NCBI GenBank assembly: GCA_963772825.1 | Contig: CAVYYX010000023.1 | Location: forward strand, 33,264-97,263 | Length of the DNA: 64,000 bases | Direction: 5' to 3' | Origin: Desertimonas sp963772825 | Lineage (GTDB): Bacteria; Actinomycetota; Acidimicrobiia; Acidimicrobiales; Ilumatobacteraceae | Shown: piece by piece, positions 16,314-25,338 of the stretch | Numbering within the stretch: position 1 is the stretch's first letter | Layout: each line of letters starts with the position of its first letter | Notes under the pieces: generated by a model | Seen by the model: the letters and a program-made list of their open reading frames with translations, nothing else | The model's database searches: none | Told to the model about the DNA's origin: nothing | Program-made: the position numbers and the translations under genes

Positions 16314-17195
16314 TCAATTGCTCTCGCGAGTGAGGTCGATGACCTCGAAGATGGCGGCGATGACGACCTCGGGCTCGTTGATCGGGACGTCATGGCCGCT
16401 GCTGACGATGACCTGCGACGCCTGCGGGCTCAGGACGAGCCAACCTTCCTGGATCTCGGCGTTGCCGGGCTCGGACTCGTCGCTGGTGTCACTGATGATG
16501 CGCACCGGCACGTCCGCGATGAGGCGCCGGTCGTCCCACACGGCGTGTTCGACGGCGGCATAGTCCCGCCGCTCGACGTTGGTCGGCGCGTCGCAGGCGA
16601 TCTCGTCCTCGATCTCGGCTGCGATCTCAGCCGGGATCGCTTGGGGGGTCTCGGCCAGCACGATCCCGGCCAGCTCGTCGACATGCCGTTCGGCCATGCC
16701 GACGGCGAGGTAGCCGCCACCAGAGGCACCGACGAACACGTACGGGCCGGGGACCTCCTTCGCGAGCAACAGGGCGTCAAGGTCGTCGAGGAGGTCGTCG
16801 AGCTGCCTACAGCCCCCTGCCGGGCTGCTCGTGCCGGTGCCGAGCCGGTCGTAAACGCAGGCCCGGGTCTCCTCAGCAATCGCGGGAGCGACGCGAGACC
16901 AGTCCTCCATGCCGCTCTCGTCACCTGCCTCGAGCACCACCGTCGGGCTGCCACTTCCCTCGCACCGCACGTGGAGCTCACGACCGCCGCCAATGTCCAC
17001 AAGTTCGTCGATGACGCCGTCGATGTTCTCATTCAAGGCGTCACCGGGTTGTGTCCCGACCGTGTCCACCGAGGTTGTCGCACTAGTGGTACCAGCCGCC
17101 CCCGTTGTCGACGTCGCCATCATTGTGCCCGTGACACTCGTCAGCAGCGAAGACACCCCGGCTGAGAGCAGAAGACGAGAACGAAGTCGAGACAT
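16314..17195 (-). CDS. Secreted alpha/beta hydrolase
   Basis: 293 residues from ATG 17195, which has GAGGGGAA just upstream. A signal peptide (1-25) and a Thr/Ser-rich spacer precede the fold. The oxyanion region is LEAGDESGMEDWS, the nucleophile elbow is GASGGGYLAVG (Ser about residue 160), an Asp lies in VRIISDTSDESE and the His in SSGHDVPINEP, giving a full Ser-Asp-His set. Secreted hydrolases of this type act on esters or peptides. It stands alone in the island with the other strand empty upstream, so I cannot infer a substrate. Confidence 0.8.
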   Translation of the reverse strand: MSRLRSRLLLSAGVSSLLTSVTGTMMATSTTGAAGTTSATTSVDTVGTQPGDALNENIDGVIDELVDIGGGRELHVRCEGSGSPTVVLEAGDESGMEDWSRVAPAIAEETRACVYDRLGTGTSSPAGGCRQLDDLLDDLDALLLAKEVPGPYVFVGASGGGYLAVGMAERHVDELAGIVLAETPQAIPAEIAAEIEDEIACDAPTNVERRDYAAVEHAVWDDRRLIADVPVRIISDTSDESEPGNAEIQEGWLVLSPQASQVIVSSGHDVPINEPEVVIAAIFEVIDLTRESN

Positions 17196-17411
17196 GATTT
17201 CCCCTCTCAATCACCGTCTGGATCGCGCTCAACGCGCCGCGACCGTAACGTTGCGCTCCGCAGTCGTCACTCGATTACGCCACTCATCCGACCTCGCCCG
17301 GGTTCGCCGAAGCTCCTCGAACCTCAACGAGAGAGCGCGTAATGCCCGATCAGGAGCGGCCCGCGCGAACGCCGCTCGGCCAGTTACGGACGGGGGTGGA
17401 CTGACATCGGT

Positions 17412-17688
17412 TCAGCGTTCGACGTGACCGGCATCGTCGAGGAACTCCACCCGCACCGACGACAGGTCAACGCCGTCGGCGGCCATCTCGTCCTCTAGGC
17501 CGGGATCCGAGAAGGCGGCGTTCGCCGCCTCCCGCGACTCGAACACCTCAACGACTGCCACGAGGTCGGGGTCGTCCTCGCCAGACCTGCGCGGACCTGA
17601 TGCCAGTGGTCCTTTCCACCGAGCGGTCGTAGCGCGGGCGCCACTCGTCAAAGTTGGCGACTCGAAGGAGAATGAGGACGGTCGTCAT
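17412..17688 (-). pseudogene. Small ABM-like (dimeric alpha-beta barrel) protein, frame broken once
   Basis: ATG at 17688 starts MTTVLILLRVANFDEW...RSVERTTGIRSAQV. The frame then runs into a stop, while the next frame continues GEDDPDLVAVVEVFESREA and ends SSVRVEFLDDAGHVER. Joined, they form the usual 90-residue ferredoxin-like protein of the antibiotic-biosynthesis-monooxygenase type. The length (277 bp) is one base too long, so an insertion lies near 17575-17600. Catalytic role unknown. Confidence 0.65.
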
Positions 17689-18064
17689 GAGTCACGAAGG
17701 TACAAGCGCGTGACCAGCCCTCAGGCTGCTCCGCTCCAGGCACCGATTGCCCAGTGATCCTGGGGTGTCCTAGAAACGTGTCCGGATAACCCGAGGCGTC
17801 GCGTCCTCGACCGCCGGCAGTCGGAGCTACCTAAGTTAACGTCACGGGACGCCTCCCGATAGACATGACCGACGATGGTCCCGACAACTCGACCGCATCG
17901 TCATCAAGCGACGGTGCCTTCGGCGGCGGAGATCTGGGAATGCCGTTCGGCGGCGTGGACTTCTAGCACTGCCACGCTGATGCACCCGCCGGGGGACGTT
18001 CGATGCCGCCGTGCGCGGCGATCGCCGAACCGGACATGGAGACGAGGACTGAACGTGGGCCGCG
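17689..18064. other. Intergenic, no supported gene
   Basis: The only candidate is a 33-codon plus-strand frame at 17865-17966 (MTDDGPDNSTASSSSDG...) with no ribosome site. I do not call it. The rest has no recognisable content. Confidence 0.4.
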
Positions 18065-18667
18065 CTACCTCAAATCGCCCGTCAGGATCTCCCGAAAGCT
18101 CACCTCGCCGAACGTGACTCCTCGGGCCACCCCCTCGCTGCGCCGGCTCACGGCCTCGTCAGCTGCTCGCTTTCTCGCGTCCTCATCAGACCAGACAGTT
18201 CCGACGACGCCTTCCCCCGTCGAGCGGTCCATCAAATTGCGCATCCCGCGAAATCCCGGTGAGGCCTTCATCCGAGGGGCCACATCGCTCTTGAAGAAGG
18301 CGAGGTTCTCGTCAATCTTCCCCGGATCCATGCTGATCCGCGTCACCATCAGCGCCGATCCCGGCTCCGGCGGCGGATCTCCAACCTCGGCAACAAGCTG
18401 CTCGAAGTTCTCAACCTTCATCTCGCCACCGATAGCACCGATTGCTTCCTGCCGACTCGACGCCAACGCCGCCTCACTCGCATCCCGATCCTCGGCGGTG
18501 TCCCACAGCGAGAGCACGGCGAAGACACCGCCCTCGCGGTCAGCACTCGCGGTGAACCCCCGATAACCCTTTTGTGAGTTCATCGCGGGTTTGACCGTCT
18601 CCTCCAGGAACTTGACCCCTGCATCAATGTCCTTGGCTCCCGTGAACGTAACCACCCTCACATGCAT
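18065..18667 (-). CDS. Two-domain ABM-like protein (duplicated dimeric alpha-beta barrel)
   Basis: About 200 residues from ATG 18667, with GGGGCG upstream; a TTG at 18679 is possible. Two similar halves are seen: residues 1-85 start MHVRVVTFTG and contain GYRGFTASADREGGVFAVLSLW; residues about 108-190 start ALMVTRISMDPG and contain GFRGMRNLMDRSTGEGVVGTVW. Each half has the G(Y/F)RG...LW/VW pattern of the ferredoxin-like ABM fold, so one chain could form the barrel that other family members make by dimerising. No cofactor is implied. Neighbours are also small ABM/GYD proteins. Function unknown. Confidence 0.7.
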   Translation of the reverse strand: MHVRVVTFTGAKDIDAGVKFLEETVKPAMNSQKGYRGFTASADREGGVFAVLSLWDTAEDRDASEAALASSRQEAIGAIGGEMKVENFEQLVAEVGDPPPEPGSALMVTRISMDPGKIDENLAFFKSDVAPRMKASPGFRGMRNLMDRSTGEGVVGTVWSDEDARKRAADEAVSRRSEGVARGVTFGEVSFREILTGDLR

Positions 18668-19359
18668 GCCGCGCCCCAATCACTAGTCGCCCGACGAACG
18701 TACACCCCGCCGAGTCCTCGCGACAGGCCCAGTGGCTGCCCCGGTACACGCGTCCGACCTGGTGCTCACTGACGTGACCGCACGGCCGGCCGCGGCGTAG
18801 CCGGCGTTGCAAAGGCCCATCGACCTCAGAGTCCACCGCGGGAACGCTCCACGGAGCAGATCAACGAGGTGGCCGAGTTCAACGGGATGGCCGTCTTGGA
18901 GAAGCTAGAGATCATGACATCGACGATGGACGAGTTCGGCTCATCGCCGAAGCCGACCGCGATCGGCGCAGAACGCGCATCGCCGCGGGTAACCGACGAC
19001 AGCATCTGATACCACTCAGCTGCGATATCCGCTATCGCCGGAGTCCCGCGTTACCGAATGTCGCGAGACGCCGTTCGGTCGGCGACGCGGGTCGGCGACC
19101 CTGCGCGGAGCGGCAGTTCTGCCGCGGTCGAGAGGTGCTTACCGAGTGCTCGCGAGAGAACCGATTGCCGTCTCCACGACGGCTGCAGTCACAAGTGTGC
19201 CGCCCTGTCCCCGACTGGTGACCCACCGTTCAATGCAGTCCTCGAATGTCGCTGTCTCGAACTCGGGGCCGTGCTGCTCGATAGTGGACTCGGAGCCAGG
19301 GTCCGCGACACTGGTCGCTCGGCGGCCCAATTCTGGTGTCCAACTGAGGGAGTACACGA
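18668..19359. other. Intergenic with possible gene remnant
   Basis: Around 18840-19009 a plus-strand frame reads ERSTEQINEVAEFNGMAVLE...SPRVTDDSI and a stop, which looks like a protein tail but has no start or known domain. I see nothing else supportable in these 690 bp; coding signal is weak on both strands. Confidence 0.35.
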
Positions 19360-19680
19360 ATGGCGAAGTTTCTGATTCGAGCCAACTACTCGGCCGATGG
19401 CGTGAGAGGATTGATGACCGAGGGCGGTTCAAAGCGGCGTGAAGCTGCACAGGCCGCCGTCGAATCCGTCGGCGGCACCCTCGATTGCATGTACTACGCG
19501 TTCGGCGACACGGATTTGTACGCCATCTGTGACCTGCCCGACAACGCGAGCGCCACGGCGGTGTCCCTGCTCATCAACGCCAGCGGCGCGGTGAGCCTCA
19601 ATCTGACTCCGTTGATGACACCCGAGGATGTCGACGCCGCAGTCGCAAAGACGCCGTCGTATCGCGCTCCCGGGACCTGA
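19360..19680 (+). CDS. GYD domain-containing protein
   Basis: 106 residues; ATG at 19360 with GAGGGAG at nine bases. The GYD fold is seen from MAKFLIRANYSADGVRGLM, through REAAQAAVESVGGTLDCMYYAFGDTDLYAICDLPD, to AVSLNLTPLMTPEDVDAA. This is another small ferredoxin-like family. Members are common in actinobacteria and rhizobia and have no settled function. It is intact and is the best preserved gene in this part of the island. Confidence 0.85.
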   Translation: MAKFLIRANYSADGVRGLMTEGGSKRREAAQAAVESVGGTLDCMYYAFGDTDLYAICDLPDNASATAVSLLINASGAVSLNLTPLMTPEDVDAAVAKTPSYRAPGT

Positions 19681-19715
19681 CAACAGCGCCGACCTCGCCG
19701 ACTGGTGACGTCGAG

Positions 19716-20050
19716 TCACCACCCTGTAACTGGAGAGGGGTAGCGCGCCGTCTCAGGTCGTCGCGGGCGGCTCCATGACGGCCCCAGGTCGGCGAGGATG
19801 CGCACCATCGGGCGTGCTGGGCGAGCAGAGTCTCCACCCGCGTTGAGCAGTTGCACGATGTCGCTGCACGGATACCTGCCGCCGATCGCCATCGAGCCGC
19901 GCGTGCGATCGATGTCCTCGACGGCCGCTGAACCCTCGCCTCGGCACACCCCGTCCGATAGCGAGCGCCGAATGCCCGCGATGTGCGCCAACACGCCAGG
20001 TCCGGCGCGCGACAGCACACGCCGCGCTTCCTGATCGGTAATCGCGGGGA
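19716..20050 (-). pseudogene. Decayed ORF with a RILxDLGPSW motif
   Basis: Minus-strand frames give ITDQEARRVLSRAGPG...DIVQLLNA, then in another frame VETLLAQHAR, then MVRILADLGPSW, then GAARDDLRRRA. The last part parallels LLAERAAIARILDDLGPSWTGAR on the minus strand at about 47500-47620. I do not know this family. The frame changes suggest a broken gene. Low certainty. Confidence 0.3.
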
Positions 20051-20578
20051 TAGGGACGTCGTGCCGCGTCCCCTACCGCAGTGCATGCGGATCCAGAACC
20101 CACCCAACGGCGCCCACTCGTTGACGTTCGCGCCCACGGCGATGTCGCGGATTGCGTCGTCAGTCGACCTCAACCGGATATGGAAGCTGGCCGGAGCCGT
20201 CGCCCTCATGGTGCCGGTCGTCGCCGGGCGCCTCGCATGAAACCTCGCGTTCTCCGCGGGGATGCGCCGGCACTAGGCGGCACCAGGCGGGCGGAACTCT
20301 GGGGCAGCCGACTTCGGCACGTCAGGCGCTGCCGCGAATTCTGCGCGAAACGTGCCGCAACGGCCTGGTACGAGGCGGTGCAAGCCATCACCGTGCATCG
20401 GACTTGAGCAGGTCCAATGCACGGGTCGGCCTCGGCGCCGACGAGCACCGACTTCGCCGACGGCGGACTGAACCGACTGACGACATTCGCACGACGAGTC
20501 CTCTGCTTGGGCGGTGATCGTGAACAACGCCTGCCGGTTCTGGATCACCGGATCGCGCAGACCTCTCCGCTCGAGGCC
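20051..20578. other. Intergenic, no supported gene
   Basis: Short frames on both strands lack ribosome sites and family features. A 32-codon frame at about 20142-20240 (MSRIASSVDLNRIWKL...) has a hydrophobic end but nothing else to support it. Confidence 0.4.
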
Positions 20579-21130
20579 TTACTCGCCGGGATCGCCGAGG
20601 CGTTTGGCGAGTTGCGCGAGGGCGCGGACTTGTAGCGCCTTGACCGCTCCGGTGGACCGTCCGATGATCCGGGCGACGTCGAGCAACGGCAGGTCGGCGA
20701 CGAAGCGCAGGACGACGACTTCACGTTGCAGTGGGGTGAGTTCGGAGAGTGCCGCAACGAGGTCGACGTCGAGGCCAGCGGGCCGGTCGGTTGCCTGGGG
20801 ATGCGGCGGATCGGTGACGATGACGTGTCGGTGTCGACGCCAACGACGGATGTGGTCGACGCGCCGCCGATGAGCGATGGCGAACACCCAGCGGCGAAAG
20901 TCATGACGGTCGCCGTGGAAGCGGTGAAGGTTGCGGGCGACACTGATGAAGACGTCACCGAGCAAGTCCTCCGCTTGGTCGACTCGGTTCGACCGGAAGT
21001 ATCCGAGCACGGCACCCGCAAGATCGTGGTAACCGGCTTCCAACGTCGGCGACCATGCCGGTTCGGCATCGCCGATGGCTGAAGCGCCCTCTGCTGCGGA
21101 GGCGGTCTCGAACGCGGCCAGCGTCGTCAC
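20579..21130 (-). CDS. ECF-type RNA polymerase sigma factor
   Basis: 183 residues from a GTG that overlaps the stop of the upstream gene by 4 bp (GTGA). Region 2 is read in LGYFRSNRVDQAEDLLGDVFISVARNL, the usual AED(L/I)xQ(D/E)-like segment, and DFRRWVFAIAHRRRVDHIRR. Region 4 is LSELTPLQREVVVLRFVADLPLLDVA with a helix-turn-helix through RSTGAVKALQVRALAQL. Length is typical. Its probable membrane partner is encoded upstream, the reverse of the common sigma-first order, and translation is coupled. Target promoters are not evident. Confidence 0.9.
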   Translation of the reverse strand: MTTLAAFETASAAEGASAIGDAEPAWSPTLEAGYHDLAGAVLGYFRSNRVDQAEDLLGDVFISVARNLHRFHGDRHDFRRWVFAIAHRRRVDHIRRWRRHRHVIVTDPPHPQATDRPAGLDVDLVAALSELTPLQREVVVLRFVADLPLLDVARIIGRSTGAVKALQVRALAQLAKRLGDPGE

Positions 21131-21870
21131 CCGGTCCGCCCACCACCCTGGCCGGGGACGTCGTCAGGCGGGCCGGTTGGGACACCGTCGGGGGGACCCG
21201 GGACGCCGTCGGGTGGACCGGCCGGAACACCGTCGGGGGGACCCGGGACACCGTCAGGTGGTCCCGCCGGAGCATCCTCGGAGGGAGCCGGGACACCGTC
21301 AGCCCGAGGATCCGCCGGGACATCATCGGGAGGATTCGCCGGCGCGCCGTTTGCAGCCGCGGGCAGCGCCGCGCTGGTGGTCGCCATTGCCTCCGTCGTC
21401 GTCATCGCCACCGTTGTGGTCGTCACCGCTGCCGTCGTCGTCGTCGCCATCGTCGAGGTGGGGTCGACGGCGATGCTGCTCGTTGTGTCGCTCGACGGGC
21501 AATTGATGGCGCGCCATTCGGCGAACTCCCGGGCCTGTGCGTTACGGGCGGCAGCCTGTTCTGCGTCCGCACCATCGCCCGCTTGCCCGAGCGTCGGCGG
21601 TGGACCGGTACAGGCAAACTGATCGGTGACCACTGGCTGGTCGACGACGCCAACCGGATCGCCATCGGAGCCGCTGGAGCGTGCCGCGACGATGCCGGCG
21701 GCAGGCACGATCAAGGCGCCAATACATGCTGCCAGGAGCGCCCGGCGGCGGCGGCCGGGGTCGACCGCCGCCGCCGCCGTGGCGCCAGCGAGATGTGCGT
21801 GAGCCACGCGATCGTCCACGGGCTGGTTGGACAGGGCTCGGAGGCGAGCGATGAGGTCGTCGTCGTTCAC
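21127..21870 (-). CDS. Membrane protein with Thr-rich and PPDGVP-repeat tail, putative anti-sigma partner
   Basis: About 247 residues if GTG 21870 (VNDDDLIARLRALSN) is used; the frame is open further. Residues 1-45 are a small helical cytoplasmic part. One TM helix follows (ALLAACIGALIVPAAGIVAA), then a charged stretch, a Thr/Ala-rich region and five copies of a GPPDGVP unit (21154-21267), presumably outside the cell. Architecture and coupling to the sigma factor suggest an anti-sigma factor or sensor, but I see no zinc motif (HxxxCxxC), so the role is inference. The repeat could vary in number between strains. Confidence 0.65.
   Translation of the reverse strand: MNDDDLIARLRALSNQPVDDRVAHAHLAGATAAAAVDPGRRRRALLAACIGALIVPAAGIVAARSSGSDGDPVGVVDQPVVTDQFACTGPPPTLGQAGDGADAEQAAARNAQAREFAEWRAINCPSSDTTSSIAVDPTSTMATTTTAAVTTTTVAMTTTEAMATTSAALPAAANGAPANPPDDVPADPRADGVPAPSEDAPAGPPDGVPGPPDGVPAGPPDGVPGPPDGVPTGPPDDVPGQGGGRTG
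21154..21267 (-). repeat. In-frame tandem repeat encoding (A)GPPDGVP
   Basis: Five 7- or 8-residue units alternate GPPDGVP and AGPPDGVP, giving a 45-bp higher-order period. The unit is Pro/Gly-rich and likely extended. Confidence 0.8.
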
Positions 21871-22024
21871 AACGTCTACATCGTCGCAGGTTCGCAGGGA
21901 GATATGGGCTCGGTCGAAGGTCGGTGATCGCACCGGCCTGATCCCGCATCCGGGCCCCGGTCAGAATCGAGCAGCCTCGCCGTATCCTGGGAAACCCCGA
22001 TTTGCTCCCGGCGAGAGGTTCTGT

Positions 22025-22561
22025 GTGAAGTTCAAGAAGGGTGACACCATCATCTATCCACAGCACGGTGCGTGCATCGTGATGGGAACGAAGAAGATGG
22101 AGGCGTTCGGCGAGAAGCGCGAGTACCTGATCCTCCAGACCGTGATCAACGAGATGACGCTGAAGGTCCCGGTGAACATGGCCGAAGAGGTCGGCGTGCG
22201 CTCGCCCGTCTCCGCCGATGAGCTCGAGGACCTCGTGTCCGTGCTGTCCAAGCCCGACCCGCGTGTGCCCTCGAACTGGAGCCGGCGGTTCAAGAACCAC
22301 CAAGAGAAGCTGAAGAGCGGCGACGTGTACCAGGTGGCCGAGGTGGTTCGAAACCTCGCCGCCCGCAACCGTGACGCGTCGCTGTCGGCAGCAGAGCGCA
22401 CGATGTACGAGCGGGCCAGGGTCAACCTGATCAGCGAGATCTCCCCGGCCCTCAAGGTCACCGCCGAAGAGGCCGAGGACTACCTCGACGCGGCCCTCGC
22501 CAAGGGCGTGCTCAAGCCGCCCAAGGTGGCGGCCGCCGCCGGCGCCGCCCGCAAGAAGTAG
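22025..22561 (+). CDS. carD: CarD-family transcriptional regulator
   Basis: 178 residues from a GTG, with GAGAGG upstream. The N-terminal RNA-polymerase-interacting domain starts VKFKKGDTIIYPQHGACIV; the C-terminal helical domain includes WSRRFKNHQEKLKSGDVYQVAEVVRNL, with the Trp that wedges into promoter DNA. CarD binds the RNAP beta subunit and stabilises open complexes, mainly at rRNA and housekeeping promoters. An Ala/Lys-rich tail ends the protein. It is monocistronic here, between the sigma pair (minus) and a convergent aminotransferase gene. Confidence 0.95.
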   Translation: MKFKKGDTIIYPQHGACIVMGTKKMEAFGEKREYLILQTVINEMTLKVPVNMAEEVGVRSPVSADELEDLVSVLSKPDPRVPSNWSRRFKNHQEKLKSGDVYQVAEVVRNLAARNRDASLSAAERTMYERARVNLISEISPALKVTAEEAEDYLDAALAKGVLKPPKVAAAAGAARKK

Positions 22562-22572
22562 CCGAAGAGAGC

Positions 22573-23790
22573 TCAGGGGTTGGCAGCGGCGCTCGCCAGG
22601 GTGTCGACGATGCGGTCGATCTGGGCGTCGGTGATGACCAGCGGCGGGCAGAACGTGCAGGTGTCGGTGCCGATCGCCCTCGTGACCACGCCGCCGGCGA
22701 GCATCGCGTCGCGGATCGCCATCGCGTCCTGATCTGGCCGGAGGCCCGCCGCCCATACCGCCCCGGTGCCCCGGACGTGGTCGATGACCCCGTCGGCGGC
22801 GAGTGACTCGAGCCCCGCCGAGAGCCGCTGGCCAAGCGGCTCGGCGCGGGCCAGCAGCTCTTCGTCGTTCAGCAGATCGAGGTTGCACAGCGCCGCCGCG
22901 CACGCCGTCGCATGGCCCGAGTAGGTGTAGCCATGGCGCAGGATGAAGCTCTCGTCGGACTCCAACGCGTCCCGGACTCGCTGCCCCACGAGCACGCCGC
23001 CGATCTGCTGGTACCCCGACGTCACCGCCTTGGCGAACGTGATCATGTCGGGGACGACGTCGAACGCCTCGGCGGCGAACCACGTGCCCAGCCTGCCGAA
23101 CCCAGTGATCACCTCGTCGAACACGAGCAGCGCCCCGTGTCGGTCACACAAGGCGCGGGCTTCGGCGAGGTAGCCGGGGGGCGGTGGGAAGACTCCGCCG
23201 GCGCCCTGCACGGGCTCGACGAGCACGGCGGCGATGTTCGAGCCCCGTTCGGCCATCAGCACGGACAGTGCCTCGATGTCGTCGGCCGGCACCTGGACCA
23301 TCTCGGGAACCAACGGTCCCCACCCTTGGCGGTTCGGCTCGATGCCCTGGGCGCTGGTACCGCCGAGGTTCGTGCCGTGGTAGCCACGCTGCCGACTGAC
23401 GACCACCGTGCGGTCGTCGTCTCCGCTGAGGGTGTGGGTGAGGCGGGCGAGCTTGATCGCCGTGTCCACCGCCTCGGAGCCAGAGCCGCAGAGGAAGACG
23501 CGTGACGACGGGATCGGCGACAGCTCTGTGAGCCGGTCTGCCAGCTCGTCGGCGATCGGGTTGGTGAACGGTTCGAAGCAGGAGTACGCCTCGAGCGTCT
23601 GGATCTGGGCGGCGACCGCCTCGGCAATCTCGCGTCGGCCATGGCCGACGTTGCAATACCAGAGGCTGGCCATCGCGTCGATCAGCTCGGCGCCGTCGGC
23701 TGTCCACAGCACCGCTCCCTCGCCGCGGACCACGGAGATGAACGCCGGGCGCGCCGGCTTGGCGAAGGGATGCAGGAAACTGTCGACCAC
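22573..23790 (-). CDS. Class III PLP-dependent aminotransferase
   Basis: About 405 residues; GTG 23790 (VVDSFLHPFAKPARP) is the first sensible start, since the longer frame reads through the divergent gene. Landmarks: CGSGSEAVDTAIKLAR (cofactor phosphate), YHGTNLGG, LVFDEVITGFGRLG (Asp contacting the pyridine N) and FAKAVTSGYQQIGG (Schiff-base Lys). Such enzymes move amino groups from beta-alanine, GABA, ornithine, diamines or similar onto pyruvate or 2-oxoglutarate. The closing TDTCTFCPPLVITDAQID is conserved in omega-aminotransferases. Substrate is not decided. It diverges from the hydrolase gene at 23881 with a 90-bp shared promoter region. Confidence 0.88.
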   Translation of the reverse strand: MVDSFLHPFAKPARPAFISVVRGEGAVLWTADGAELIDAMASLWYCNVGHGRREIAEAVAAQIQTLEAYSCFEPFTNPIADELADRLTELSPIPSSRVFLCGSGSEAVDTAIKLARLTHTLSGDDDRTVVVSRQRGYHGTNLGGTSAQGIEPNRQGWGPLVPEMVQVPADDIEALSVLMAERGSNIAAVLVEPVQGAGGVFPPPPGYLAEARALCDRHGALLVFDEVITGFGRLGTWFAAEAFDVVPDMITFAKAVTSGYQQIGGVLVGQRVRDALESDESFILRHGYTYSGHATACAAALCNLDLLNDEELLARAEPLGQRLSAGLESLAADGVIDHVRGTGAVWAAGLRPDQDAMAIRDAMLAGGVVTRAIGTDTCTFCPPLVITDAQIDRIVDTLASAAANP

Positions 23791-23880
23791 CGACGAGAAC
23801 GTAGCCGCAGCAGATCTCCCGACGTCGCCCGGGAGGCGTGTCGATCTGCCATCCTCGTCCACGTGGACCGGGACCCGACG

Positions 23881-24612
23881 ATGCGTGTTGCCACCTGGAA
23901 CGTCCAAGGCTCGGATGGTGTCGACGTCGATGGCGTCGCCGAAATCGTGCGCGCCGCCGATCTCGACGTGCTCGTGCTGCAGGAGATCGGCTGGCTGCAG
24001 GCTCGGAGGGTCGCCCGCCGGCTCGGGATGCAGCGCTGCTGGGCGTTCAAGCACCTCGCCTGGCCGCACGCGGAGGGCTTGGCGGTGCTCACGCCGCATC
24101 GACTCGTCGCTGCCAAGAGCTTCGTACTGCGCCGCGAGCTGTGGTGGAATTGGCGTCGGCGGATCGCCATACGTGCAGTGATCGATCGGGCCAGTGAGCG
24201 GTTCAACGTCATCAACGTGCATCTCTCGCCGCACGATGACGGCGACAACCGTCGACGCGAGGTGGCCCGTGTCGTCGATGCTGCCCATCGGATGACCCGC
24301 CCGCCGATCATCGCCGGCGACTTCAACGACGCCCCGGACGGTCCTGGCCCCGCCGACCTGGAAGCTGCCGGCTGGGTCGACGCCTGGAAGCTCGAACGCC
24401 TCGTAGATGTCGACGGATCGACGAACTGGACCGCAGGTGACCGTCGCGGCCGGCCGCCAACCCAGCGACTCGACTACGTGTTCGTCCCGGCGGGCTGGAC
24501 GGTGGTCGACGCGGCCGTGCTGGCACCGGCGGAGCGCTTCGATTGGTTTGCCGAACGCTCCGATCACCTGCCGTTGTCGGCGGTCATCCAATGGAGCCGC
24601 GGCGATGAGTGA
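23881..24612 (+). CDS. Endonuclease/exonuclease/phosphatase (EEP) family hydrolase
   Basis: 243 residues from ATG 23881. The EEP fold is clear: MRVATWNVQG (Asn), LQEIGW (metal Glu), INVHLSPH, AGDFNDAP (catalytic Asp and Asn) and the C-terminal SDHLPL (Asp-His). No signal or TM segment. The family covers DNA repair nucleases, phosphodiesterases and sphingomyelinases, so the substrate is open. The stop overlaps the next gene by 8 bp (ATGAGTGA), suggesting co-translation with the DUF2786 protein and then the metallohydrolase. Confidence 0.82.
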   Translation: MRVATWNVQGSDGVDVDGVAEIVRAADLDVLVLQEIGWLQARRVARRLGMQRCWAFKHLAWPHAEGLAVLTPHRLVAAKSFVLRRELWWNWRRRIAIRAVIDRASERFNVINVHLSPHDDGDNRRREVARVVDAAHRMTRPPIIAGDFNDAPDGPGPADLEAAGWVDAWKLERLVDVDGSTNWTAGDRRGRPPTQRLDYVFVPAGWTVVDAAVLAPAERFDWFAERSDHLPLSAVIQWSRGDE

Positions 24613-25336
24613 TGTACTCCTCGGCAGGATTCGCAAGCTGCTCGCCAAGGCCGAGGGCACCGACAACGCCAACGAGGCCGAAGCCTTCTCCGCGAAGGCT
24701 GCCCAGCTGATCGCCGAGCATCGCATCGACCCCGATCACGTGCGCGACGCGCTGACTCACGGGTCGCTGGGCGTGCGCCGGATCGCCATCGGCCGTGGCG
24801 CGTACGTCCGCGCCAGGCTCGCCCTGCTCGACACCATCGCCCGCAACGAGGACTGCGAGGTGGTGTTCGAGACGGGCAATGCGGGAACCACCGCGGTGCT
24901 CGCCGGCTTCGAGTCCGACCTCGACATGACCGAGGTCCTCTACACGTCGTTGCACGCCCAAGCGGCGAGCCAGATGGCCAACGTCAGGATGCGCACGCCC
25001 GCGGCGACGCAGCGCTGGAGGCGATCGTTCCTCTTCGGGTTCGCCAACCGGGTCGCCGAGCAGCTTGCCGCGGCTCGCGATCGGGCGGCCGAGGCGATGG
25101 CACCGAAACCCGGCGACCCATCGCCGGATGGGGGGACCTCGCTCCCCGACGTCCTCGCCCGCCGAGCCAGGGTCAGCGCGTTCGCCGCCGATTCGTTCGG
25201 GCGTGTCGTGAGTGCCCGGCCGGCCGCCCCGGCGCAGCGCTCGGGCTGGCGCGACGGTCATCGCGCCGCGGCCAACGTCGATGTCGGCCGGTCACGTGTC
25301 GGCGGTCAGCGGTCGTTGGGTCGGGGAGGTCACTGA
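24605..25336 (+). CDS. DUF2786 domain-containing protein
   Basis: 243 residues. The N-terminal DUF2786 block is LGRIRKLLAKAEGTDNANEAEAFSAKAAQLIAEH (shown in parts: KLLAKAEGT and NEAEAFSAKAAQL). A second helical domain contains LLDTIARNEDCEV and VLYTSLHAQAASQM, then FLFGFANRVAEQL. The tail is Arg/Gly-rich. Such proteins are often encoded next to a small zinc-hydrolase of the TIGR04338 type, as here, and both are phage or mobile-element associated in some genomes. Biochemical function unknown. Confidence 0.85.
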   Translation: MSDVLLGRIRKLLAKAEGTDNANEAEAFSAKAAQLIAEHRIDPDHVRDALTHGSLGVRRIAIGRGAYVRARLALLDTIARNEDCEVVFETGNAGTTAVLAGFESDLDMTEVLYTSLHAQAASQMANVRMRTPAATQRWRRSFLFGFANRVAEQLAAARDRAAEAMAPKPGDPSPDGGTSLPDVLARRARVSAFAADSFGRVVSARPAAPAQRSGWRDGHRAAANVDVGRSRVGGQRSLGRGGH

Positions 25337-25338
25337 CC

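Noticed and set aside
15945..17165. 406-codon plus-strand frame
   Set aside because: It runs antisense to the hydrolase gene at 16314-17195, which has signal peptide and catalytic triad.
22573..24726. Aminotransferase extended to 717 residues
   Set aside because: The extra N-terminus is antisense to the EEP gene; the fold begins at about 23790.
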